Shown here: piece by piece, positions 1 to 6,104 of the stretch | Position numbering within the stretch: position 1 is the first letter of the stretch | Layout: each line of letters opens with the position of its first letter | NCBI GenBank assembly: GCA_964409635.1 | Contig: CAYPEL010000094.1 | Location: 1 to 10,473, forward strand | Source: CAYPEL01 sp964409635 | GTDB taxonomy: Bacteria > Pseudomonadota > Gammaproteobacteria > DSM-19610 | DNA: 10,473 bases | Direction of reading: 5' to 3' | Translations under genes and position numbers: made by a program | Notes under the pieces: generated by a model | The model's database searches: none | What the model was told of the DNA's origin: nothing | Seen by the model: the letters and a program-made list of their open reading frames with translations, nothing else

Positions 1-2
1 AA

Positions 3-821
3 ACCAAATATATTGATGGCCTGTTTTTCGCCGGTCAGATCAACGGTACCACCGGCTATGAAGAAGCCGCTGCGCAAGGGTTGCTGGCAGGTATCAATGC
101 CGCCTTGAAAGTGCAGGCAAAAGACGCCTGGAGCCCACGTCGCGACGAAGCGTATCTAGGCGTACTGGTCGACGATCTGATTACCCGCGGCACCAACGAA
201 CCCTACCGTATGTTCACCAGCCGCGCCGAATACCGTTTGTTATTGCGCGAAGATAATGCCGATTTACGCCTCACTGAAACCGGCCGTAACCTGGGCCTGG
301 TCGATGATCAACGCTGGCATGCGCTGTGTGAAAAGCGCGAAGCCATTGAGCAGGAACAACAGCGTTTAAAAGATATCTGGGTACGCCCGGCAACGCCCGC
401 AGCAGAAGTGCTCCAACAAAAGCACGGTGAACAGATAAAACAGGAGCAACGGCTGGCGGATTTATTGCGGCGCCCCAACCTTAAGTATGCCGATCTGATG
501 GCGCTGGAGGCATCTGGCCCCGGTGTCAGTGATGCAAAAGTGGCCGAACAGGTGGAAATTCAGGCTAAATATCACGGCTATATTGAGCGCCAGCGCGAGG
601 AAATAGAACGCCAGCGACGGCACGCCAGTAAACCTTTGCCCGTGGAGCTGGATTATCAAAGCGTAATGGGCTTGTCGTCTGAAGTGAGGGAAAAACTGCT
701 TGCGGTGCGTCCCGAAACCATCGGTCAGGCAGCGCGCATTCCCGGCATGACACCCGCCGCTGTGTCTCTGTTGCTGGTGCATTTAAAAAAATCCAGTTAC
801 AAAACTCAACGCTCCGCTTGA
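3..821 (+). CDS. mnmG: MnmG (GidA), tRNA uridine-5-carboxymethylaminomethyl modification enzyme, C-terminal part
   Basis: Partial gene: the reading frame is open from base 3 and its start lies before the window; 272 codons remain of a protein that is about 630 residues in E. coli. With MnmE this FAD protein makes the (carboxymethyl)aminomethyl group on the wobble uridine of certain tRNAs in the cytoplasm. The first visible residues hold the conserved flavin-domain motif GQINGTTGYEEA followed by QGLLAGINA. Further on are the family motifs SRAEYRLLLREDNADLRLT, YHGYIERQREEI and, near the C-terminus, RPETIGQAARIPGMTPAA, which belongs to the helical domain used for MnmE and tRNA contact. An in-frame TTG at 81 is internal and not the start. 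No frameshift is seen. It is followed by a 113-bp spacer before rsmG, its usual neighbour. Identification is secure; the FAD-binding N-terminus and redox cysteines are outside the window. Confidence 0.97.
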   Translation, partial: TKYIDGLFFAGQINGTTGYEEAAAQGLLAGINAALKVQAKDAWSPRRDEAYLGVLVDDLITRGTNEPYRMFTSRAEYRLLLREDNADLRLTETGRNLGLVDDQRWHALCEKREAIEQEQQRLKDIWVRPATPAAEVLQQKHGEQIKQEQRLADLLRRPNLKYADLMALEASGPGVSDAKVAEQVEIQAKYHGYIERQREEIERQRRHASKPLPVELDYQSVMGLSSEVREKLLAVRPETIGQAARIPGMTPAAVSLLLVHLKKSSYKTQRSA

Positions 822-837
822 TAAACAGGCCGCAATC

Positions 838-860
838 GATTTCGCCCAGTTGGCGAAATC
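838..860 (+). repeat. Perfect 9-bp hairpin 17 nt after the mnmG stop
   Basis: GATTTCGCC and GGCGAAATC form a perfect 9-bp stem around a 5-nt CAGTT loop. It sits in the 113-bp mnmG-rsmG spacer. The bases after the stem (TCTTGAACTC) are not a U-tract, so this is not a convincing intrinsic terminator. It may be a 3'-end stabiliser, a processing site or chance. The rest of the spacer shows no clear promoter. Confidence 0.45.
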
Positions 861-934
861 TCTTGAACTCTATTCTGTAAAGGTTGAGTAATCCCGTGTC
901 TTATGTGGCAAAAGTTTTTCGGTAGGCGTTTTTT

Positions 935-1582
935 ATGAGCGCGGAATTAGCCACACAAATCGCCGCTGGCTGCGAAGCGCAACAGTTACCGGTCACACAA
1001 GAAGTCATCCACAAACTGGCAGCTTTTGTTAAACTGCTGTTCAAGTGGAATCAGGTTTATAATCTGACGTCGGTACGGAAAACGGCAGACATGGTCGATC
1101 GACATATACTCGACAGCCTCATCGTCATGCCGTGGATCAAGGGGCCGGATCTGCTCGATGTCGGCAGTGGCGCGGGTTTGCCGGGGTTACCGCTGGCTAT
1201 CGTAAAACCAGACCTGGTGGTTACCTGTCTGGATGCAAATGCCAAAAAAACGCGGTTTATGCAACAGGCAATCAGTGTGTTGGGTTTACAGAATGTACAG
1301 TTAGTGCACTGTCGGGTGGAAACCTTTCAGCCTGAGCGGCCGTTTCATCAGGTAATAAGCCGGGCCTTTTCGTCGCTGCAGCAGATGCACGAAAAATCCG
1401 CGCCGCTATGCCAGGCAAAGGGTGAACTGCTCGCCATGAAAGGCGTAAACCCAGTCGAAGAATTAGCCGTCTTGCGGGCAATAGGGTGCGAACCGCAAGT
1501 CATAAAGTTACAGATACCCGGCCAGGATGCACAACGGCATCTGGTCAAGTGGACGCCCAGCGGAGCAAGCAAAACAGCATGA
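935..1582 (+). CDS. rsmG: RsmG (GidB), 16S rRNA (guanine527-N7)-methyltransferase
   Basis: Encodes a 215-residue cytoplasmic SAM-dependent methyltransferase that puts the N7 methyl group on G527 of 16S rRNA; loss of this enzyme gives low-level streptomycin resistance in several bacteria. The Rossmann-like fold is marked by the SAM-binding motif LLDVGSGAGLPGLPLAI (about residues 73-89) and the acidic strand end CLDAN (98-102). Family motifs WNQVYNLTSVR (38-48), RHILDSL (56-62), SRAFSSL (142-148) and LLAMKG (165-170) are all present. Length is close to the E. coli protein (207). The ATG at 935 has a possible ribosome site GGTAGG (921-926) 8 nt upstream. The stop codon overlaps the parA start as ATGA, which suggests translational coupling. 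Its place between mnmG and parA is the usual one in Gammaproteobacteria. Confidence 0.97.
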   Translation: MSAELATQIAAGCEAQQLPVTQEVIHKLAAFVKLLFKWNQVYNLTSVRKTADMVDRHILDSLIVMPWIKGPDLLDVGSGAGLPGLPLAIVKPDLVVTCLDANAKKTRFMQQAISVLGLQNVQLVHCRVETFQPERPFHQVISRAFSSLQQMHEKSAPLCQAKGELLAMKGVNPVEELAVLRAIGCEPQVIKLQIPGQDAQRHLVKWTPSGASKTA

Positions 1583-2379
1583 CTCGAATCATAGCAATTA
1601 CAAACCAGAAGGGCGGCGTAGGCAAGACGACGACGACAGTGAACCTGGCGGCGTCACTGGCGGCAACCCGGCGTAAGGTTTTACTCATTGATCTGGATCC
1701 GCAGGGCAATGCCACCATGGGCAGTGGCATCGATAAAAATTCCGTCGAATGGAGCGGTTACCACGCGCTGATGGGTGAAATCGGCCTGCGCGACGCCCTG
1801 CTTTATTCAGAAGAAGCGGGGTTTCACGTATTGCCGGGCAACAGCGATCTGACCGCCGCCGAAGTCGAACTTATCCAGGTCGAGGATCGCCAGTCGCGTC
1901 TCGCCCACCTGCTGCTGGAAGTGGGGGACGAATTTAATTATGTATTGATAGATTGTCCACCGTCCCTGAATCTACTGACGTTAAATGCGCTGACAGCGGC
2001 GGACTCGGTCTTCATTCCGATCCAATGTGAATATTATGCCTTGGAAGGTCTGTCGGCGTTAATCGAAACCGTGCAGCAGATCCAGGCCTCCATCAACCCA
2101 CGTTTACAAATCGAAGGCTTGTTACGCACCATGTTTGACGCGCGCAACAATCTGGCTAACCAGGTAGCAGAACAGCTGGTCAAACATTTTGGTGACAAGG
2201 TCTATCGCACCATCATCCCGCGTAATGTCCGCCTGGCCGAAGCGCCCAGCTACGGATTACCGATCATTAAGTATGATAAAACCTCGCGCGGTGCTATCGC
2301 CTATCTGGCCTTGGCCGCAGAGTTGGTGCGCCGTGAACAGGAAGCTGAGCAACCGGAACAAACACGCGCCGAAGCTTAA
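1579..2379 (+). CDS. parA: ParA (Soj-like) chromosome partitioning ATPase
   Basis: Encodes a 266-residue deviant Walker ATPase that binds nonspecific DNA as an ATP dimer and moves ParB-parS complexes, so that newly copied origins segregate. The deviant Walker A motif KGGVGKTT is at residues 11-18 with the signature lysine at 11; motif A' (DLDPQGN) is at 38-44 and Walker B (VLIDCPPSL) at 122-130. It has no N-terminal helix-turn-helix extension, which fits chromosomal Soj-type ParA rather than plasmid type Ia. The start at 1579 is chosen because the product then begins MTRIIAITNQKGG, as in the family; the frame is open further upstream, but that part lies inside rsmG. The start overlaps the rsmG stop (ATGA); a weak GGAG (1562-1565) is 13 nt upstream. 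The gap to parB is unusually long. Confidence 0.97.
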   Translation: MTRIIAITNQKGGVGKTTTTVNLAASLAATRRKVLLIDLDPQGNATMGSGIDKNSVEWSGYHALMGEIGLRDALLYSEEAGFHVLPGNSDLTAAEVELIQVEDRQSRLAHLLLEVGDEFNYVLIDCPPSLNLLTLNALTAADSVFIPIQCEYYALEGLSALIETVQQIQASINPRLQIEGLLRTMFDARNNLANQVAEQLVKHFGDKVYRTIIPRNVRLAEAPSYGLPIIKYDKTSRGAIAYLALAAELVRREQEAEQPEQTRAEA

Positions 2380-2451
2380 TAAAGCCAAGGGTTTAACCTA
2401 ATATAAGTTGGACTTAATGTCTCAGACTGCTCTGCAGTTCTGTTAACATAG

Positions 2452-2472
2452 CGTGACCCAACAGCGGTCACG
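2452..2472 (+). repeat. Inverted repeat CGTGACC-N7-GGTCACG upstream of parB
   Basis: Perfect 7-bp arms at 2452-2458 and 2466-2472 with a 7-nt CAACAGC centre. As DNA it has the shape of an operator for a dimeric regulator; as RNA it would be a short GC-rich hairpin 31 nt before the parB start. It does not match the parS consensus (TGTTTCACGTGAAACA). Function unknown. Confidence 0.5.
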
Positions 2473-2486
2473 TAATTTTAAATTAC
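2472..2486 (+). repeat. 15-bp AT-rich palindrome GTAATTT-T-AAATTAC
   Basis: Perfect 7-bp half-sites around one central T, sharing its first G with the end of the preceding inverted repeat and ending 17 nt before the parB start codon. It could be an operator for a transcription factor, a small hairpin over the leader of parB, or chance in AT-rich sequence. Confidence 0.4.
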
Positions 2487-2503
2487 TAAAGCGAATTTTA
2501 ATT

Positions 2504-3403
2504 ATGGCAGTAAAAAAACGAGCCTTAGGCCGCGGACTAGACGCCTTACTGGGCACGGCGCGCACGGAACCCCCCGTCAGTGCGGTTAAACCGGTTCCGG
2601 CCGCCGTCAAAAATGTACATGGCGACTTCCGCACGCTCGGCGTTGAGCAACTGCAGCGTGGTCAATTCCAGCCGCGCAAGGACATGCACCAGGAAAGCCT
2701 CGACGAACTGGCGGATTCAATCCGTGCTCAGGGTCTGGTGCAGCCTATTGTGGTGCGCCCGCTTGGTGGCAACCGCTATGAAATCATCGCCGGTGAACGG
2801 CGTTGGCGGGCCGCACAGTTGGCTGAGCTGAAAGAAGTGCCGGTCGTGATACGTGAGATCGACGACCGCGCCGCCATCGCGATGGCGTTGATCGAAAATA
2901 TCCAGCGCGAAGATCTGAATCCACTGGAAGAGGCCAATGCCCTGCAACGTTTGATCAAAGAATTTGAAATGACCCACCAGCAGGCTGCAGAAGCGGTAGG
3001 CCGCTCCCGGGCAGCCGTGTCCAACCTGCTGCGGTTGCTTGATCTTGGGGACATTGCCACGGATTTAGTGCTGCGCGGCAAACTGGAAATGGGCCACGCC
3101 CGCGCCTTACTGGCTTTGAACGGTCAACGCCAGGCGGATGCTGCCCAGCAGGTAGTCAAACAGGGCTTGTCAGTACGCGCCACAGAAAGGCTGATGCAAA
3201 AACTGCAGGCGGCAGCGGACGTCAAGCCAAAACAATCCGCCAGCCGCCGCCGCGACCCTAATCTGGTGCGTTTGGAACAGGATTTAGCTGAGAAGGTCGG
3301 CGCGCCGGTAGCGATCCAATACAATGACAAAGGCCACGGCAAGCTGACAATCGCCTATAACAGCCTGGATGAACTCGACGGTATCCTCGAACATATCCAA
3401 TGA
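2504..3403 (+). CDS. parB: ParB (Spo0J-like) chromosome partitioning protein, CTPase clamp
   Basis: Encodes a 299-residue protein that binds parS sites near the origin, loads there as a CTP-dependent sliding clamp and stimulates ParA. The N-terminus MAVKKRALGRGLDALLG is typical of chromosomal ParB and contains the arginine-containing segment that acts on ParA. The CTP-binding motifs are present: GERRWRAA (97-104) and ENIQRED (131-137). A helix-turn-helix for parS recognition lies at about 156-179 (MTHQQAAEAVGRSRAAVSNL), and the C-terminal 50 residues form the dimerisation domain. The ATG at 2504 gives the family N-terminus; an in-frame GTG at 2453 would add 17 atypical residues and lies within the inverted repeat. 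Neither start has a clear Shine-Dalgarno site. The gene is preceded by a long spacer and followed within 15 bases by the atp promoter. Confidence 0.96.
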   Translation: MAVKKRALGRGLDALLGTARTEPPVSAVKPVPAAVKNVHGDFRTLGVEQLQRGQFQPRKDMHQESLDELADSIRAQGLVQPIVVRPLGGNRYEIIAGERRWRAAQLAELKEVPVVIREIDDRAAIAMALIENIQREDLNPLEEANALQRLIKEFEMTHQQAAEAVGRSRAAVSNLLRLLDLGDIATDLVLRGKLEMGHARALLALNGQRQADAAQQVVKQGLSVRATERLMQKLQAAADVKPKQSASRRRDPNLVRLEQDLAEKVGAPVAIQYNDKGHGKLTIAYNSLDELDGILEHIQ

Positions 3404-3417
3404 ATTCTATAATAGTA

Positions 3418-3447
3418 TTGACCCCGCCTATCGCCGGTCATTATACT
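3418..3447 (+). promoter_or_regulatory. Predicted sigma70 promoter of the atp operon
   Basis: TTGACC (-35, 3418-3423, 5 of 6 consensus bases) is followed after 18 nt by TATACT (-10, 3442-3447, 5 of 6); reading TTATAC gives a 17-nt spacer instead. Transcription would start near 3454, leaving a leader of about 20 nt before the atpI GTG. It lies just behind parB, at the place where the atp operon promoter is expected. Not experimentally supported here. Confidence 0.65.
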
Positions 3448-3475
3448 TTGCCGCCGTTTCATCGTTACGGATCCG

Positions 3476-3844
3476 GTGGACACTAGTCTATATCGGTTGT
3501 TTTTTTACCAGCTTTTGCTGGTCGCAACTACATCCGCCGTTTTTTTATTCGTATTTGGGCGTTTTCCGGCCGGATCCGTGTTGTTTGGAGGCCTGATAGC
3601 GGCGGCTAATGTCATGCTGCTAGCGCGCGCTGCTCGCCGGGAAACACAACCGACGATGGCTGGCGCGCAGCAAGCGTTGTTGGCGTTTTACAGTTGCGCG
3701 GTGACGCGGTTTGTTGCCGTTGCGGGCTTATTCATACTGGGTATGGGCATTTTAAAGTTACACCCACTGGCCGTGCTGGCAGGATTTATTGCTGGACAGT
3801 CGGTGTTGTTTTTTCCACAAACTAGAAAGCAAATAGCGAAATAG
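3476..3844 (+). CDS. atpI: AtpI, F1Fo ATP synthase assembly protein
   Basis: Encodes a 122-residue inner-membrane protein (E. coli AtpI has 126). AtpI is a poorly conserved first gene of bacterial atp operons; it has been linked to assembly and stability of the c-ring. Four hydrophobic segments are visible at about residues 9-27, 31-50, 76-94 and 96-114, with a basic, polar loop (ARAARRETQ) between the second and third. The frame is open back to 3422, but the only plausible start is GTG at 3476, which gives the expected length. There is no strong ribosome site (ACGGA at 3467-3471 at best), fitting the low AtpI expression known in E. coli. The stop is 4 nt before atpB. Assignment rests on position, length and topology, with weaker sequence signatures than for the other subunits. 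Confidence 0.9.
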   Translation: MDTSLYRLFFYQLLLVATTSAVFLFVFGRFPAGSVLFGGLIAAANVMLLARAARRETQPTMAGAQQALLAFYSCAVTRFVAVAGLFILGMGILKLHPLAVLAGFIAGQSVLFFPQTRKQIAK

Positions 3845-3848
3845 GATC

Positions 3849-4718
3849 ATGGCGTCAGAAGGCCTAACAGCATCGGAATATATCAAGCACCACCTGACCA
3901 ATCTCACTTATGGTCAACACGCCGATGGTCATTGGGGCATAGCGCATAGTGGTGAAGAAGCCGCGGCAATGGGGTTCTGGTCGATCAATCTTGACACCAT
4001 GTTCTGGTCAGTGTTTCTGGGCGCCCTGTTTCTATGGTCATTCCGCAAGGTGGCCAAAAAAGCCGACAGCGGTGTACCGGGCGGTTGGCAGAATTTTGTC
4101 GAAATGCTGGTTGAATTTGTCGACAGCAGCGTGAAAAGTGGTTTTCGCGCCCGTAACCCAATGATCGCGCCCATGGCGCTGACGATCTTTGTCTGGGTCT
4201 TCCTGATGAACCTGATGGATCTGGTGCCGGTCGACTGGATTCCCTCCCTGGCGCAGGCTGGTGGCATACATTTTATGAAAGTGGTGCCATCGACCGATCC
4301 TAACGCGACCTTTGGTATGGCGATTGCCGTGTTCATGCTGATGATTTTTTACAGCCTGAAAATCAAAGGCCCGGTCGGTTTCCTGTCCGAATTGACCATG
4401 CACCCGTTTGCATCGAAAAACCCGATCCTGCAAGCCCTGTTTATACCGATAAACTTCATCCTCGAATTTGTGGCGCTGCTATCAAAACCACTGTCACTGT
4501 CACTGCGTTTGTACGGCAACATGTTCGCCGGTGAAATGATCTTTATTCTTATCGCGCTGATGTACGGCGGTGGCTGGTTGGTCGGTTTGTTTGGCGGCTT
4601 CCTGCAACTCGGCTGGGCGATTTTCCACATTCTGATAATTACCTTGCAGGCGTTTATCTTTATGACCTTGACGATAGTCTATATGGATATGGCTTATCAG
4701 ACGGGCGATGACCACTAA
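3849..4718 (+). CDS. atpB: AtpB, F1Fo ATP synthase subunit a
   Basis: Encodes a 289-residue polytopic inner-membrane protein that provides the two proton half-channels beside the c-ring. The essential stator arginine is R220 in the motif KPLSLSLRLYGNMFAGE, equal to E. coli R210; E229 corresponds to E219. Near the C-terminus WAIFHILIITLQAFIFM carries H260 and Q267, matching E. coli H245 and Q252. The N-terminus MASEGLTASEYIKHHLTNL closely follows the E. coli start, fixing ATG 3849. The periplasmic N-terminal stretch is histidine-rich (YGQHADGHWGIAH). The ribosome site is odd: AGGA (3843-3846) overlaps the atpI stop and leaves only 2 nt to the ATG, so translation may depend on coupling to atpI. 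Identification is secure. Confidence 0.98.
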   Translation: MASEGLTASEYIKHHLTNLTYGQHADGHWGIAHSGEEAAAMGFWSINLDTMFWSVFLGALFLWSFRKVAKKADSGVPGGWQNFVEMLVEFVDSSVKSGFRARNPMIAPMALTIFVWVFLMNLMDLVPVDWIPSLAQAGGIHFMKVVPSTDPNATFGMAIAVFMLMIFYSLKIKGPVGFLSELTMHPFASKNPILQALFIPINFILEFVALLSKPLSLSLRLYGNMFAGEMIFILIALMYGGGWLVGLFGGFLQLGWAIFHILIITLQAFIFMTLTIVYMDMAYQTGDDH

Positions 4719-4722
4719 CGTA

Positions 4723-4760
4723 TTAAACAACTTTTTACTATTTTACATTAGGAGAAAACA
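4723..4760 (+). promoter_or_regulatory. U-rich leader and strong ribosome-binding site of atpE
   Basis: The 42-nt atpB-atpE spacer is A/U-rich (pieces such as CTTTTTACTATTTTACATT) and ends in a strong AGGAGA (4750-4755), 5 nt before the ATG. In E. coli the atpE initiation region is a known translational enhancer with a U-rich stretch, needed because about ten c subunits are made per complex. Here the same architecture is seen; the enhancer role is inferred. Confidence 0.6.
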
Positions 4761-5000
4761 ATGACTGAAGTTACCGCAATGCTCTATATTGCCGGCGCTA
4801 TCATGATGGGGCTGGGTGCTTTGGGCGCCGCCATCGGTATCGGTATCCTGGGTGGACGTTTCCTGGAAGGTGCTGCACGCCAGCCTGAACTGATTCCGAC
4901 TTTAAGGGGCCAGTTCTTCCTGATGATGGGCCTGACCGACGCGGTACCGATGATTGCAGTCGGTGTGGCGTTTTATGTCATCTTCGCCGTCGCAGTCTAA
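4761..5000 (+). CDS. atpE: AtpE, F1Fo ATP synthase subunit c (proteolipid)
   Basis: Encodes a 79-residue hairpin protein, the same length as in E. coli, that oligomerises into the proton-driven membrane rotor ring. Helix 1 contains the glycine/alanine-rich packing motif GALGAAIGIGILGG (about 18-32); the polar cytoplasmic loop that contacts gamma and epsilon is ARQPELIP (39-46); helix 2 carries the proton-binding carboxylate D60 in MGLTDAVPMIAVG, equal to E. coli D61. The carboxylate is Asp, and I see no typical Na+-site combination of residues, so H+ coupling is inferred. Translation should be strong (AGGAGA, see leader entry). Complete, with no oddities. Confidence 0.98.
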   Translation: MTEVTAMLYIAGAIMMGLGALGAAIGIGILGGRFLEGAARQPELIPTLRGQFFLMMGLTDAVPMIAVGVAFYVIFAVAV

Positions 5001-5048
5001 GCTGCCCGCCACACTTACGGCGTTCAACGTACAAGGCATGTATCACGT

Positions 5049-5519
5049 ATGAATATTAATCTGACGTTAATCGGACAGACGATTACGTTCTTCTTCTTTG
5101 TGTGGTTCTGCATGAAATATGTGTGGCCACCGCTGATCAATGCGTTGCAGGAACGTAAAGAAACCATTGCTGAAGGACTGGCAGCGGCTGATCGCGGCAA
5201 GCACGAACAGGAGCTCGCCCAGCAAAAAGCGATTGAGAAACTTCAGCAGGCCAAACAGCAGGCCAACGAAATTATCGGCCGGGCGGATAAGCGTGCGGCT
5301 GAAATTGTCGAAGCGGCCAAGAACGAAGCTGTGGAAGAGGGCAATCGCCTGAAAACGGCGGCACAGGCTGAGATCGGCCAGGAAATCAATCGAGCGAAGG
5401 AAGTCTTGCGCGGTCAGGTTGCGCAGATTGCGACCGCTGGAGCCGGCCGTATTCTCAAGCGTGAGCTGGATGCATCGGCCAACGATGACCTGATCAAAGA
5501 CTTGGTCGCGCAAATCTAG
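5049..5519 (+). CDS. atpF: AtpF, F1Fo ATP synthase subunit b
   Basis: Encodes a 156-residue peripheral stalk subunit, exactly the E. coli length. A single N-terminal membrane helix (about residues 4-26, TLIGQTITFFFFVWFCMKYVW) is followed by a long charged, alanine-rich helix that dimerises as a right-handed coiled coil and ends in the delta-binding C-terminus (DDLIKDLVAQI). The conserved KYVWPPL follows the membrane helix. The ATG at 5049 gives the family N-terminus MNINLTLIGQ. Its ribosome site is weak: AAGG (5033-5036) stands 12 nt upstream, which fits lower output than atpE (two b per complex). An ATG at 5038 stops after four codons. The stop codon TAG directly abuts the atpH ATG. Confidence 0.97.
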   Translation: MNINLTLIGQTITFFFFVWFCMKYVWPPLINALQERKETIAEGLAAADRGKHEQELAQQKAIEKLQQAKQQANEIIGRADKRAAEIVEAAKNEAVEEGNRLKTAAQAEIGQEINRAKEVLRGQVAQIATAGAGRILKRELDASANDDLIKDLVAQI

Positions 5520-6089
5520 ATGTCTGAGCAAAGCCACCAAGACAGCGCATTGCCAGAAGGGGAAGCCTCGCTGGCGCGGCCTTATGCCAAAGCGGTTTTC
5601 GAACTGGCCAAAAGCCAGAGCGGCTACCAGCAGTGGGACGAAAAGCTCACTTTCATGGCGGCAGTGACAGGTAACCCGGTGATGCGTGAAGCGCTGGATA
5701 ATCCACGCTTAACACACAGTGATGCGGCGGCTATGCTGATCAAAGTATGTGACGGCAAGATTGATGCGGATGCAGAAAACCTGTTACGCATCCTGGCTGA
5801 AAATGGCCGCCTGTCGCAGCTACCCATGATCGCTGGGCAGTATCGCCGACTGCGTGATGAAGCCGAAGGGACGGTCGAAGTCGAAGTCATTTCCGCACAT
5901 CCGCTGAAAGATGAGCAAACCACGGCCATCGCCGGGGCGTTAAAAAAACGCCTGGGCCGCGACGTGCAACTGAATTGTTCTGTGGACGAAGCATTGGTAG
6001 GTGGCGCAGTGATCCGCGCCGGTGACCTGGTAATAGATGGGTCAGCGGCGGAACACCTGCGGCAATTATCCAGCGCTTTGAGCCACTAA
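5520..6089 (+). CDS. atpH: AtpH, F1Fo ATP synthase subunit delta
   Basis: Encodes a 189-residue cytoplasmic protein (OSCP homologue) that sits on top of F1 and ties alpha to the b dimer. The N-terminal six-helix domain begins at LARPYAKAVFELA (from about residue 18) and contains LAENGRLSQLP; the C-terminal part has VEVISAHPL, KKRLGRDVQLNC and the family signature GGAVIRAGDLVIDGS. About 11 extra residues precede ARPYAKA compared with E. coli (MSEQSHQDSALPEGEAS), a polar, probably flexible tail. The ATG at 5520 follows the atpF stop without any gap (TAGATG) and there is no clear Shine-Dalgarno site, so reinitiation after atpF is likely. A later start would have to be non-ATG; the tail is therefore probably real. 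Confidence 0.97.
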   Translation: MSEQSHQDSALPEGEASLARPYAKAVFELAKSQSGYQQWDEKLTFMAAVTGNPVMREALDNPRLTHSDAAAMLIKVCDGKIDADAENLLRILAENGRLSQLPMIAGQYRRLRDEAEGTVEVEVISAHPLKDEQTTAIAGALKKRLGRDVQLNCSVDEALVGGAVIRAGDLVIDGSAAEHLRQLSSALSH

Positions 6090-6104
6090 TAGAGGACGCA
6101 AGCA

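Larger units (their letters stand above)
2380..2503 (+). other. parA-parB intergenic region, 124 bp, with inverted repeats
   Basis: A noncoding, AT-richer gap where parA and parB are usually almost adjacent. It holds an actgc-TCT-gcagt mini-hairpin (2426-2438), a 7-bp inverted repeat (2452-2472) and an immediately adjoining AT palindrome (2472-2486). I found no convincing -35/-10 pair; TTAACA at 2443-2448 resembles a -35 box but has no good -10 partner. No parS consensus is present. A regulatory role for parB is inferred only. Confidence 0.5.

Noticed and set aside
861..934. Promoter for rsmG-parAB
   Set aside because: TTGAAC (863-868) and TTGAGT (884-889) resemble -35 boxes, but no -10 hexamer stands at a proper distance.
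1486..1578. Longer parA reading frame starting at 1486
   Set aside because: The added 31 residues lie fully inside rsmG and do not resemble the ParA family, while ATG 1579 gives the standard N-terminus.
1821..1829. parS-like half-site GTTTCACGT inside parA
   Set aside because: Only one half matches the 16-bp consensus; the other half (ATTGCC) does not. A similar weak match before atpF (TGTATCACGT, 5039-5048) also lacks the second half. No full parS was seen in the window.
2453..2503. GTG start for parB at 2453
   Set aside because: It adds 17 residues not typical of ParB and falls within an inverted repeat; ATG 2504 gives the usual MAVKKRALGRGLDALLG beginning.
3408..3413. Perfect TATAAT just after the parB stop as the atp -10 box
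   Set aside because: No acceptable -35 hexamer is found 16-18 nt upstream. The TTGACC/TATACT pair next to it is a better promoter, though a secondary start cannot be excluded.
4761..5000. Na+-coupled c-ring
   Set aside because: The ion-binding residue is Asp60 in a motif like that of H+-coupled E. coli c, without a recognisable Na+ ligand set.
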